NCBI GenBank assembly: GCA_023444055.1
Contig: JAEZRV010000058.1
Coordinates: 1-24,439 of the forward strand
Length of the DNA: 24,439 nt
DNA from: Bacillota bacterium
GTDB taxonomy: Bacteria > Bacillota > Clostridia > Acetivibrionales > DSM-1351
Direction: 5' to 3'
Position 1 is the first letter of the stretch. Each line of letters opens with the position of its first letter. The notes beneath the pieces are model-generated. The model worked only from the letters and a program-made list of their open reading frames with translations. It did no database searches and was not told the DNA's origin. The position numbers and the translations under genes are program-made. Shown in pieces: positions 15,901-23,821 of this stretch.

Positions 15901-18900
15901 TGAGCAGTATAAGCCAAATCTGGATGACATCGCGAATCATGTTTATGATGTTGAGAATACAGATAAAGATAACTATTATAATTATGCATATTATCCAAAT
16001 GGGAAATTGAAAGCCGTTACAGACCCAGAAGGCTATACAACTACCTATGATTCATATGACAAGTATGGAAATGTTACTACTGAGATTAAGCCTAATGGTG
16101 CAGTATATGAATACGAGTATGATTTATTAAACAGGCTGATAAAGGTTTATTTCAAAAACAGTATAAATGAGCCTGATACTACCAGAGTGTTACTTGAGGA
16201 ATACTGCTATGAAAAGTCCGGAGAAACAAGAAATATTAAAATACATATTAAGTACCTAAATGACACTGAAAAAGCCATAACCGAATTTGTATATGATTAT
16301 GCTGGAAGATTGATAATCCAGAAGAATTCTGATGGATCTGAGTTAGAAACGAACCTTAAGCCGAACGGAAATATAAATTACACATCAAGCCCTTCAGGCA
16401 AGGAGTATTACAGGTATGATGGATTGAATAGGCTTATTCATACATGGACGCCGATTGAAGATAATAACGGTGAAACAGTTTATTCCTATGAAGGGTTTGT
16501 GTATGACAAGTCTGGAAATATAAAGGTTAAAAAGAATTCAAAAGAAAAGGTTGCACTATTTGTTGAACCTGAAGCTGGAAATATCATTTCAACTTTCTAC
16601 GAATATTATGGTACAAAGAAACTGAAGACAGTTTCTGATAACTCACTCAATAAGCTGGAGGAATACCATTATAATGAGGATGGAAATGTCGATATTGAAT
16701 ATATTTATTCTGATACAAACAAGTACACTAAAACAGAGTATTATTACAACCATCTGTCGAAGGTAAAGGAAAAGCTTCAGTATGTAATGGGGGGAGACAT
16801 ATACGGTAATAGCTTTTTTAATGAGAATTATGTTGTTCTCACGACAAAGTACACCTATGACAAAAACGGAAATTTAAAAACTGTGGTGACACCGGATCAG
16901 ATAACAACTACTTATAGTTATGATAAACTAAACAGACAGAAAAGCATAAGCAAACCAAATTATAATGAAAACGGTGTTCTTGTGTCAGATATATCTGTGT
17001 CATCTTTGCTGAACTGGGAAGGCAAGGTAGTGGAAGCCACTGATGCAAAACTGAACAAGACTTACTACGATTATGGAAAAAGAGGATTTTTAGAGAAGAT
17101 CAGAAAACCTGTTACTGTGGATGGCGTTTTAACTGAATATACAAATGCTTATTATTATGATAGAGCAGGAAGAAAAATCGCAGAGGTTTCTGCAAAGAAT
17201 TATTCCCCTGCCCTAACTCTCAATCAAATGAACAGGACAGAATATAACTATGATCTGATGGATAGACTTAAGCTGAAAAAGTATGTGTTTGAGGAAATTA
17301 GCTATGATCCGATAAATCTGCAGGAGGTAAGGAATTGGATATCAATAATTACTGAAGCAAACAAATATGATGATAGAGGTAATATTGTCAAGAAACTTGA
17401 TGCTACGGGCTATGAGAGCAGCACTGGCAGTACCCCTGAAGAGAAAATTGATTCGGGCTACGGAACTGAGTACACCTATAACTTCTTAAACAAAGTAATA
17501 ACGTTACTTGATCCAGTTTCAAAGGAAAGAGGACTGGGATATTCGGAAAGAAACGAGTACGATGCCCTTGGCAATAAAATATCAACAACTTCGGCAAAAG
17601 GGTATGGCACTGATAGTTATTATTCATTTACAAAATATCAGTATGATAATGCTGGAAATATAATACAAACATCAGTAAAGAAGAATATAAACGATATAAC
17701 CTGCTTAGAACAGGTTATAATGAGCAGTACCTATGATTTACTTGGAAATCCATTAGTACAATATGACGGGAATAACAACCCTGTAAGGTATGAATACAAT
17801 GATTTCAATAAAGTCAGAAAGATAATCTACCCAGCCGACAGTTCCATCATTGACGGCCAGGTGACCTACCAGTATGATACATTGGGTAACCTTAAGTATG
17901 AATCAGGTAGTGAAGGAAATGTGAAGCTTTATACATACGATAATGAAGGCAGGCTTCTCTCTACAACGGTACAAAAGCAGGATGGTTCGGAGAGCGTAAC
18001 TACATCCACAATGTATGACATAAATGGAAATAAGAAAAAAGAGGTTGATGGAAATGAAAATATAAAGGAAAATTTGTTTGACGAGCTTAATAGGCTGATT
18101 GCGACAAGTGATACAGTAACAAATGTAAATGGAGTTGCCATTACAAAAACAACACAATTCAAATACGACCCCAATAATAATAAAGTACTTGAGAAGGACT
18201 GGAGAGGGAATGAATATGTAGATGTATATGATCCTATAAATAGGCTTGTTGAAAAGAGAGATCCGTATACATCCTTACAAAAAATTGAGTACAACCATAA
18301 CAGTGCCCAAGTGAAGTCATATGATGCACTGGGAAATCTCACAAGGTATGAGTATGATAAAAACGGCAGGCAGGTAAGTACTCTTGACCCTGAACTCCAT
18401 AATGAGTCACAGGACTATGACAATGCCGGAAATATAAGAATTATAACGGACGGAAGAACTTATTCGACAATTTACAAATATGACGAATTCAACAAACTCG
18501 CTGAGGTAAAAAATGCCAAGAATGAAACAACAAGTTTTACCTATGACTTGAATGGCAATATGCTGACCCAGAAGGATGGCCGAGGAAATACCACAACATA
18601 TGAATACAATGTCAGAAATCTGGTTACAAGAAAGGTAGATCAGGGGGGGATTACCCTTATCAATAATATTCCTGCCTATGATTTGTCAAAAACAGAACAA
18701 TATACATACTATCCAGATGGGAATCTCAATACCAAAACGGATAGGAATGGAAAAACTACCGTCTACACATACTACGCAGAGGGTTGGCTCAAATCTAAGA
18801 CCATTGATGACAAAACAATATCCTATAAATATGATGGTAATGGAAACCAACTGGAGATTAGCGATGAGACAGGAATCACTAAACGTGAATATGACGAAGA

Positions 18901-21388
18901 GAATAGGGTGATAAAGAAAACCGTTCCGGAAATAGGATTGAGCACTTTTCTCTTGGATATTACGGAAGGAATAGATTTTGGATGTTGGGCCGAAACAACT
19001 ACTGATCCTAAACAAAACGTTACTACAAAAGTTTATGACAAAGCGGGAAGGCTCTGGAAGGTAACCTCAGATGGAAAAACCTCGACATATACCTATTATA
19101 ATAATGGTAGCAGGCAGAGTATTGAATACACTGGAGGTACAAGGGAGGATTACACATACTATAAGGACGGCTTATTGTGGACACTGAAAAACTATAAGAA
19201 GACCAACGGAGCAGAAACTCTTATTGATTCCTATGTCTATGAGTATGATGCTGCACACAACCAGACATCGAAGGATGAGTGCATAAACAATGTTTCAAAA
19301 GGCGTAACAACCTATTCTTATGACTGCCTCAACAGGCTAGAAAACATAACCGAACCTAATAGCACCAAGACAACGATATATACCTATGATGCCGCAGGAA
19401 ACAGAGAAACGGAAACGGTTATATCGGGAACGACGAAGAAGAAGACAACTTACAGCAATAACGAACAGAACAGGCTAAATAGCACTGTTACAACATACAA
19501 CGACGGTAGTGAAAAGACAGTTAGGTTTACTTATGATAATAACGGCAATATGATATATAAAGGCTGTGAGGTAACGAAACCTGTTGGAGAAACAGAAGTA
19601 GAAACACTTGAAGCATTTGTTGACGGTGAGGGTGACAGCGACAATGACGAGAATGTTTCATTATTCTATTATGATGATTGGAACCAGTTAGTCAAAACGA
19701 CAACAAGTTCAAAGACCTGTTATTACACCTATAATGGTGAAGGTCTTAGGGTTTCCAAAAATATTAATGGACAGATAACTAAATACCTTTATGATTATGA
19801 CAAAGTAGTTCTTGAACTTGACGATGCTGGTGCCCAGCTTGCAAGGAATATTTACGGTATTAACCTTCTGATGAGGAATGTAGAAGGAGACACTCTGTTT
19901 TATCTTTACAACGGACATGCCGATGTAACTGCCCTCATAGATACGTCAGGAGCGATAGTAGCATCATACTACTATGATGCGTTTGGAAACATATTGGAAT
20001 CGACAGGAGATATCAACAACAGCATAAGGTATGCGGGTTACCAATATGATGAAGAAACAGGACTGTATTATTTGTCCTCCAGAATGTATGATGCAAAGAT
20101 AGCAAGGTTCCTACAGGAGGATACCTATGGTGGCGACTTGAATGACCCTCTTAGTCTTAATAGGTACACCTATGTTCAAAATAACCCAATTATTTATTAT
20201 GATCCTACTGGTCACTTCTTTGATGTTATTTTTGATATAGGTTCTATAGTGTATGACGGATACCAGATATATAAAGACCCTTATGAATGGACGAACTGGG
20301 CAAGCTTAGGATTGGATGTAGTGGGTGCCGCTATTCCATTCTGTACAGGACTGGGTGAAGGTTTTAGGTTATTGAACTATGGATACGATTCATTTAACTA
20401 TGTATACGATGCATTGAATTATGGATACGATTCATTTAACTATGGATACCATGCATTGAATTATGGATACGATTCATTTAACTACGGATACGATGCACTT
20501 AACTACGGATACGATGCACTTAACTACGGATACGATGCATTTAACTACGGATACGATGCATTTAACTACGGATACGATGCATTTAACTATGGATACGATG
20601 CATTTAACTATGGATACGATGCACTTAACTACGGATACGATGCACTTAACTATGGATACGATGCATTTAACTACGGATACGATGCATTCAATTATGGATA
20701 CGATACATTCAACTACGGATATGATGCATTCAATTATGGATACGATACATTCAACTACGGATATGATGCATTCAATTATGGATACGATACATTCAATTAC
20801 GCAACTGATGCATTTAACAATGGATATGATGCATTTAACTACGTAACTGATACATTCAATTATGGTTACGATACATATCGTGAATTTGATAATTCATATG
20901 ATATAATTGGTGATATAGGAAAATATTCTGATGATCAACTTGGTATACAGTATGAATTTGCTACTCAGATGAGATTGCCGGATGTTAGTACGGGAGTAAG
21001 TGAAGTTGAAACTATTGCAAACGAGGCTAAGTCATTTGATGTAGTTAAGTATGGGGATAGGGCTACTGGATTTGAAAACCATCACGGAGTACTTGATGTA
21101 TGGGCAAAACATAATATACCGGGCTATGTTTCAAGAGACCCGGCATCAACATCAATGAGGTTGACAGCAGGCACAGCAGGGGAACATGCTGCTACAAAAG
21201 AAATATACAGAGATTGGTTGTTTGAAAAAACAGGTAAGAAGGTCGGTGGCAAGGTGGATTGGACAACAGTTTCTCCGCAGGAAATACAAAGTTTATCTGA
21301 GAAGATGATGGATGCTGCGAAAGTGCCTGAAGCTGCAAGAAGAAGTTATTACCAAGAATTTCACAAATATATTTATAATCTTAAATAA
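12908..21388 (+). CDS. Secreted subtilase-RHS polymorphic toxin with heptad repeats and HNH-like nuclease tip
   Basis: 2826 residues. Signal peptide to about residue 31 (VLA|QEG). Residues 40-110 resemble a subtilase propeptide. The S8 protease follows with Asp173 (ILDSGID), His231 (DTHGTQLAG), Asn318 (SAGNSG) and Ser382 (SGTSLSTAHVSG), so it looks active. From about 475 an RHS entry segment (FGTKGINVATGNY) leads into dozens of YD repeats (YxYDxxGxL type). The RHS core ends with YYDPTGH at 2430-2436. The variable tip contains a hydrophobic stretch, 24 heptads (2489-2656), a conserved linker to STGVSEV, then a toxin domain with ENHHG (His2725, His2726) and GEHAATK (His2760), typical of HNH/Endo VII-fold nucleases. 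The RHS shell probably encloses the tip; the protease may process the protein during export. The SUKH gene downstream is the immunity gene. Confidence 0.88.
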   Translation: MESIIRYLRKSIILVLTITLLIVLTTSTVLAQEGSQTLDTNKENIQILVKYGDAYDLDSIRSSILSSLSLSKFELKKNIKIFNLAVYEISEDDDINKVITSLKENLGVTYAQPNYRLTKATVPDDARFDEQWSLLNNGQAIQGKAGTSGIDSNITDAWNITTGNDDVIIGILDSGIDISHTELTGSIYNNHDEIPNNGIDDDNNGYKDDVNGWDFINDDNTVFDSAISDTHGTQLAGIIAAADNETGIMGIAPSVKILPLKFLDGDYGYTSDAIEAIYYARKAGARIINCSWGSNQDNFALKEAMNENNILFICSAGNSGSQSLYYPACFDFPNIISVAAIDNTGELADLSNYGNNTLLAAPGVDILTTVPDNGYGYKSGTSLSTAHVSGAAALLQSTKPSIKVSEIIATLGKNTTKLDSLDGKVLSGGVLNVHSALTNIIINKNELENQKVIESEVSFFSASSINADDSSNGLPLLEEQMQFGTKGINVATGNYCNTFTDLSNPTSGLAIEASRTYNSKNTEAGILGSGWTFGYEGKVTDYVDYVKVKYGNGKIEVFTKNTDATYTGYNTRNKLEKLSDGSYIIEMKSQNSYKFNSLGYLTEIKDKNGNKIEIVVNDLGEISSVKDISGRIYTLSYQTYETQRLLKTFSDDLGYRTINYDYALNSGTGQYTLSTVTDFHNNIVMRYYYDANGLLNEIGDNDENNIMQTIQYYSDVTRRVQTSKDALGNICTYTYYDTPDANNKRKVTVVDTQQKAESYWYDNEYYITDIQDAEGKVTSTIYNTDEDGRNRYGEEDTKIDRYGNKTIYVRDDRGNITRIINPDLSIKSFVYDERNNMIEECDELGRHTYNIFDSNKINLLKKVQPLNGTDIYSGEDRTSPKFAITTYEYYSDTTYSVKGLLAKLIDPEGNTTEYTYLNDGKLNTVKQPDALNATIYSYTVAGFKETEISPEGARIDYTYDNNGRIEKKVINNLIDATENSVSRIVYDAMGRKIKEIMPEQYKPNLDDIANHVYDVENTDKDNYYNYAYYPNGKLKAVTDPEGYTTTYDSYDKYGNVTTEIKPNGAVYEYEYDLLNRLIKVYFKNSINEPDTTRVLLEEYCYEKSGETRNIKIHIKYLNDTEKAITEFVYDYAGRLIIQKNSDGSELETNLKPNGNINYTSSPSGKEYYRYDGLNRLIHTWTPIEDNNGETVYSYEGFVYDKSGNIKVKKNSKEKVALFVEPEAGNIISTFYEYYGTKKLKTVSDNSLNKLEEYHYNEDGNVDIEYIYSDTNKYTKTEYYYNHLSKVKEKLQYVMGGDIYGNSFFNENYVVLTTKYTYDKNGNLKTVVTPDQITTTYSYDKLNRQKSISKPNYNENGVLVSDISVSSLLNWEGKVVEATDAKLNKTYYDYGKRGFLEKIRKPVTVDGVLTEYTNAYYYDRAGRKIAEVSAKNYSPALTLNQMNRTEYNYDLMDRLKLKKYVFEEISYDPINLQEVRNWISIITEANKYDDRGNIVKKLDATGYESSTGSTPEEKIDSGYGTEYTYNFLNKVITLLDPVSKERGLGYSERNEYDALGNKISTTSAKGYGTDSYYSFTKYQYDNAGNIIQTSVKKNINDITCLEQVIMSSTYDLLGNPLVQYDGNNNPVRYEYNDFNKVRKIIYPADSSIIDGQVTYQYDTLGNLKYESGSEGNVKLYTYDNEGRLLSTTVQKQDGSESVTTSTMYDINGNKKKEVDGNENIKENLFDELNRLIATSDTVTNVNGVAITKTTQFKYDPNNNKVLEKDWRGNEYVDVYDPINRLVEKRDPYTSLQKIEYNHNSAQVKSYDALGNLTRYEYDKNGRQVSTLDPELHNESQDYDNAGNIRIITDGRTYSTIYKYDEFNKLAEVKNAKNETTSFTYDLNGNMLTQKDGRGNTTTYEYNVRNLVTRKVDQGGITLINNIPAYDLSKTEQYTYYPDGNLNTKTDRNGKTTVYTYYAEGWLKSKTIDDKTISYKYDGNGNQLEISDETGITKREYDEENRVIKKTVPEIGLSTFLLDITEGIDFGCWAETTTDPKQNVTTKVYDKAGRLWKVTSDGKTSTYTYYNNGSRQSIEYTGGTREDYTYYKDGLLWTLKNYKKTNGAETLIDSYVYEYDAAHNQTSKDECINNVSKGVTTYSYDCLNRLENITEPNSTKTTIYTYDAAGNRETETVISGTTKKKTTYSNNEQNRLNSTVTTYNDGSEKTVRFTYDNNGNMIYKGCEVTKPVGETEVETLEAFVDGEGDSDNDENVSLFYYDDWNQLVKTTTSSKTCYYTYNGEGLRVSKNINGQITKYLYDYDKVVLELDDAGAQLARNIYGINLLMRNVEGDTLFYLYNGHADVTALIDTSGAIVASYYYDAFGNILESTGDINNSIRYAGYQYDEETGLYYLSSRMYDAKIARFLQEDTYGGDLNDPLSLNRYTYVQNNPIIYYDPTGHFFDVIFDIGSIVYDGYQIYKDPYEWTNWASLGLDVVGAAIPFCTGLGEGFRLLNYGYDSFNYVYDALNYGYDSFNYGYHALNYGYDSFNYGYDALNYGYDALNYGYDAFNYGYDAFNYGYDAFNYGYDAFNYGYDALNYGYDALNYGYDAFNYGYDAFNYGYDTFNYGYDAFNYGYDTFNYGYDAFNYGYDTFNYATDAFNNGYDAFNYVTDTFNYGYDTYREFDNSYDIIGDIGKYSDDQLGIQYEFATQMRLPDVSTGVSEVETIANEAKSFDVVKYGDRATGFENHHGVLDVWAKHNIPGYVSRDPASTSMRLTAGTAGEHAATKEIYRDWLFEKTGKKVGGKVDWTTVSPQEIQSLSEKMMDAAKVPEAARRSYYQEFHKYIYNLK
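20372..20875 (+). repeat. 24 tandem 21-bp repeats coding [LF]NYGYD[AST]
   Basis: Exactly 504 bases, 24 in-frame units of seven residues. Units 5 to 20 are nearly perfect; units 21-24 are diverged (FNYATDA, FNNGYDA, FNYVTDT, FNYGYDT). L and F alternate at position 1, and many neighbours are identical at DNA level. It lies between the RHS core and the toxin tip, inside the exported protein. All changes keep the 21-bp period, so copy number can vary without breaking the frame. Confidence 0.97.
20826..20996 (+). repeat. Recombination-competent segment before the toxin tip (master copy)
   Basis: This part of the RHS gene codes the last heptads and the linker up to PDVSTG. Its left 127 bases (20826-20952) recur at 24313-24439 with one mismatch (20922 A versus 24409 G, Lys to Arg). 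Its right 72 bases (20925-20996) recur perfectly at 23319-23390. Toxin sequences diverge directly after it. Confidence 0.95.
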
Positions 21389-21403
21389 ATGAGGTGAGTA
21401 CAT

Positions 21404-21892
21404 ATGACGATTAAACAGTTAGTAACAAAGATTGAGACATTACCAGATTGTATAGTCTATCCATCTAAAGGTATTCCAGCTATTGAGGAAGCTTATACCT
21501 TACCTGATGACATTAGGGAGTTTTATGATTTGTGTGGTGGAGTTAGCTTATTTGCAAGTGCTGAAAATGTAGTAAATATTGTGCCCCCCGATGAATTTAT
21601 TCTTGCAAATCCAGTAATTGTTGGTGAAAGATGTGAGGAAGACATAACTGCCGATTGGTACATAGTTGCTAACGATGGAAATGGTGACTACTTAACAGTA
21701 GACCTCAATAAAGATAGGGTTGGGAGATGCTATGATAGCTTTTGGGATAGACACGGAGTAGTTGGAGAGTGTGCTATTATTGCAATATCATTTACTGACT
21801 TGTTAGAACGTTTAGTAGATAATAAGGGACAAAGATGGTATTGGCTAAGGGATGGATTTAATTCACTCGGGGATGCTTATGATGAGGTGTAA
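21404..21892 (+). CDS. SUKH (SMI1/KNR4) family immunity protein
   Basis: 162 residues; ATG with GAGGTGA upstream, 15 bases after the RHS stop. SUKH hallmarks: an N-terminal helix, LPDDIREFYDLCGG in the helix-turn, a mid section with NDGNGDYLTVDL, and a C-terminal WLRDGF end. SUKH proteins are the most common immunity family for nuclease-type polymorphic toxins and block the active site or partner surface. It should neutralise the HNH-like tip of the RHS protein in the cytoplasm. Confidence 0.88.
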   Translation: MTIKQLVTKIETLPDCIVYPSKGIPAIEEAYTLPDDIREFYDLCGGVSLFASAENVVNIVPPDEFILANPVIVGERCEEDITADWYIVANDGNGDYLTVDLNKDRVGRCYDSFWDRHGVVGECAIIAISFTDLLERLVDNKGQRWYWLRDGFNSLGDAYDEV

Positions 21893-21951
21893 ATCGCGAT
21901 ATACAACGAGTTATCAAACTAATAGTAAAAACAAAGCCTAGAAAATTTATA

Positions 21952-21998
21952 AAATCAGGTCTTAATGGAGATATATATTCTCTGTTAAGACCTGATTT
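21952..21998. terminator. Long perfect hairpin, probable terminator
   Basis: A perfect 14-bp inverted repeat (AAATCAGGTCTTAA with its complement) extended by GAGA/TCTC inside. The A-rich left and T-rich right flanks could work on both strands. No long T run follows, so termination strength is uncertain. It closes the RHS/immunity unit. Confidence 0.7.
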
Positions 21999-22187
21999 AG
22001 TTCTGTTTTGTGAATATGTTTTGTGAAAGCTTTGAAAATATTTAGGTTTAATAACATAAAAGTATTTGCGGTTACCATTGCAACAAATTTGTATTTAGCA
22101 AGGTTAGTTGTATTTTAATGTTATAAAGCTATATTATTAGTGTATAATATAAATATTATTAATTAAAAAATAAAGCATGGCTTTTAG

Positions 22188-22215
22188 TTTACAAATGTTG
22201 TATATTTGATATAAT
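22188..22215 (+). promoter_or_regulatory. Promoter of the PemK-like unit
   Basis: TTTACA at 22188-22193, 16-base spacer and perfect TATAAT at 22210-22215, about 32 bases before the small gene. It gives this unit its own expression, separate from the RHS cluster. Confidence 0.65.
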
Positions 22216-22246
22216 ATAAATAAGAAGAGTTGAGAGGGTGACAATT

Positions 22247-22414
22247 ATGGCTAAGATAATTGACTTTAACAATATAAAAGCGAAGAAAGATACTTTTATT
22301 GATAAGAAAAAAATAAATAATAATATAGATAAAGATGAAAATCTTAGAAGTCAGGAATATCTCCTTTTTGATGATGAAGACATTATCTCAAAAATATACT
22401 TAAAAGAAATGTAG
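22247..22414 (+). CDS. Small protein, candidate antitoxin
   Basis: 55 residues; ATG with GAGGGTGA upstream, own promoter, stop 11 bases before the next gene's GTG. The N-terminal half is Lys-rich and the C-terminal half acidic and helical (FDDEDIISKIYLKEM). There is no recognised DNA-binding fold. Size, charge, and position just before a PemK/MazF-like gene suggest an antitoxin, but I do not recognise the family and this is inference. Confidence 0.55.
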   Translation: MAKIIDFNNIKAKKDTFIDKKKINNNIDKDENLRSQEYLLFDDEDIISKIYLKEM

Positions 22415-22425
22415 CGAGGTATTAA

Positions 22426-23124
22426 GTGAATATAGATGATTTAAAGTTTAATAGTACAGTATTAAATGGATTTCAATTTGTTGAACAAAATCCCTTGGGG
22501 TTTTTTGAGTTTGATGATGTGGACGATAGGGAAAAGGTTTTTAATAATAAGGTTTTAGGATTTCAAGCCAATGGTAAAATAATTGTTAAAGAAAATGGGT
22601 TTAAACCAATAAAAGATGATAAAGGCAATAATATTGCTTCCAAAGATTTAATGATTGTTACTAGAGCAAAGTCTCGACCGGTTCTAATTTTTCAAGATAT
22701 AGAGTTTTGTAAACAGTATCATAATAATGTTTTTATAATTCCAATTCAATCACTTAAAAAACCTATCGAATCAGATTTTCAAAATCATGACGAATATGTT
22801 AAAAGGTTAGACGACTACATAAAAATAAAAGATAAATCACATGACCAATACAATCTTTATTATATACCAAAGAAAACAGATACAGGCGTTTGGGAAAGAG
22901 CACTAATATTAAATGATGCAAGATTTGTACATATATCTACTTTGTATGGTCAAATTGAAGAAAACCAAATTAGTCAAAAGGATATAAATGAAATAAGTGT
23001 AAGATTAAGTAAAATGACAAATATTACTAGTAAAAATGACTGTGATAAATGTGAGTATTTTAGAATGTTTGAAGCAATTAAAAAAGTTATGAATAGAGTT
23101 GAAAGATTTGAAAAAAATGCTTAA
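22426..23124 (+). CDS. PemK/MazF-like protein (candidate toxin-antitoxin toxin)
   Basis: 232 residues from GTG at 22426, with GAGG 7 bases upstream. The central part resembles the PemK/MazF barrel: KSRPVLIFQD, then NVFIIPIQSL, a charged insertion, and RALILNDARFVHISTL. MazF proteins cut mRNA at short motifs. Compared with the usual 110 residues this protein is twice as long, with an N-terminal addition and a C-terminal helical tail holding a CDKCEYF pair of Cys. It may be an atypical member or a related barrel protein of other function. It forms a two-gene unit with the 55-residue gene and sits between the RHS locus and the orphan cassette. Confidence 0.55.
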   Translation: MNIDDLKFNSTVLNGFQFVEQNPLGFFEFDDVDDREKVFNNKVLGFQANGKIIVKENGFKPIKDDKGNNIASKDLMIVTRAKSRPVLIFQDIEFCKQYHNNVFIIPIQSLKKPIESDFQNHDEYVKRLDDYIKIKDKSHDQYNLYYIPKKTDTGVWERALILNDARFVHISTLYGQIEENQISQKDINEISVRLSKMTNITSKNDCDKCEYFRMFEAIKKVMNRVERFEKNA

Positions 23125-23133
23125 TCATGATTT

Positions 23134-23163
23134 AAGACCCTCTGTTTTGGATGGTCTTTTTTT
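23134..23163 (+). terminator. Rho-independent terminator after the PemK-like gene
   Basis: AAGACC (23134-23139) pairs with GGTCTT (from 23153), with some inner pairs, followed by a run of Ts. It ends the two-gene unit ahead of the orphan cassette. Confidence 0.75.
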
Positions 23164-23318
23164 ATGTTTAAAAAGTATAAATGTAACCCATCAAAACCTG
23201 ATATAAAGCGGATTATAGAGCTTAGAACGGTATAATAATATCTTGCTTCAGTAGGTAAAACGCGTTATTATGTGTATAGTTCATTTTTTCGGGGGTAAGT
23301 TTTAATTGTAAATCAACA

Positions 23319-23390
23319 ATTCTGATGATCAACTTGGTATACAGTATGAATTTGCTACTCAGATGAGATTGCCGGATGTTAGTACGGGAG
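23319..23390 (+). repeat. 72-bp perfect direct repeat of the RHS pre-tip segment (copy 1)
   Basis: Identical over all 72 bases to 20925-20996 of the RHS gene, in the same reading frame, coding SDDQLGIQYEF and on to PDVSTG. The match begins abruptly at ATTCTG and ends exactly where the toxin sequences diverge (GTAAGTG in the RHS gene, CGGGTGA here). It marks the left edge of an orphan toxin cassette. Confidence 0.97.
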
Positions 23391-23782
23391 CGGGTGATGC
23401 TGCTAAATGGTCTTCGGAGAAAGGAATATATTCAGTTGGTTTTGAGGCAAAATTGCCGAAAGATATGTATCCTGATGTAAGTTCTCCAAGGCATTTCCAA
23501 GAGGCTAATAAGCAATTATATGAGACTTTTCAAAAGGATTCAAGGTTTGCACAACAAATGGAGGAGTTATACCCCGGAATTAATAAAGGAGTTGAGCCAG
23601 GAGCAAGAGGAGCTTTTTCACGTAAACCTCCAACTGATGATGTTACTTGGCATCATCATCCTGACCGAGAAGGAGTAATGCAATTAATTCCTTTTGAGCA
23701 ACATACTGCTAAAGGCCCAATACAGAGTATCCTTCACCCTGGTAGAAAAGGTGGAATGGAAAACTGGGGTGGCGGAAGATAA
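23363..23782 (+). CDS. Orphan RHS toxin tip, WHH-type HNH nuclease (no proper start)
   Basis: The frame is open from 23312 (stop at 23309-23311). The only ATG (23363) is the Met of a linker residue, without ribosome site, so this is best seen as a silent cassette and not as a normal gene. After PDVSTG comes a complete toxin domain: an RGAFSRKPPTDD stretch, TWHHH, PDREGVMQLIPFEQHTAKGP, then a C-terminal ILHPGR and ENWGGGR. WHH plus MQL(V/I)P...H and a GG-W end are typical of the WHH branch of HNH/Endo VII nucleases. The target would be DNA or RNA. Fused to the RHS shell by recombination it would stay in frame. Confidence 0.85.
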   Translation: MRLPDVSTGAGDAAKWSSEKGIYSVGFEAKLPKDMYPDVSSPRHFQEANKQLYETFQKDSRFAQQMEELYPGINKGVEPGARGAFSRKPPTDDVTWHHHPDREGVMQLIPFEQHTAKGPIQSILHPGRKGGMENWGGGR

Positions 23783-23821
23783 CAATATGCGAATATAATT
23801 TTGAAAAAAGGAGCGACCATT

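Larger units (their letters stand above)
21893..22246. other. Gene-free stretch between SUKH and the PemK-like unit
   Basis: Contains a long perfect hairpin (21952-21998) and a promoter (22188-22215). The rest is AT-rich (over 70% by eye), with further TATAAT-like words near 22143. No plausible coding frame seen. Confidence 0.6.

Noticed and set aside
17403..18342. Reverse-strand open frames under the RHS gene (up to 137 residues).
   Set aside because: The + strand shows unbroken YD repeats here; the reverse frames are complementary shadows rich in Ser, Phe and Leu with no start signals.
20463..20846. 127-residue repeat protein (TMHLTTD-type) in another frame of the heptad array.
   Set aside because: It is the second-frame reading of a 21-bp tandem repeat inside the RHS gene, which automatically stays open; no ribosome site.
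20372..20875. CRISPR-like array.
   Set aside because: Units are directly adjacent with no unique spacers and keep a coding frame; this is a coding tandem repeat.
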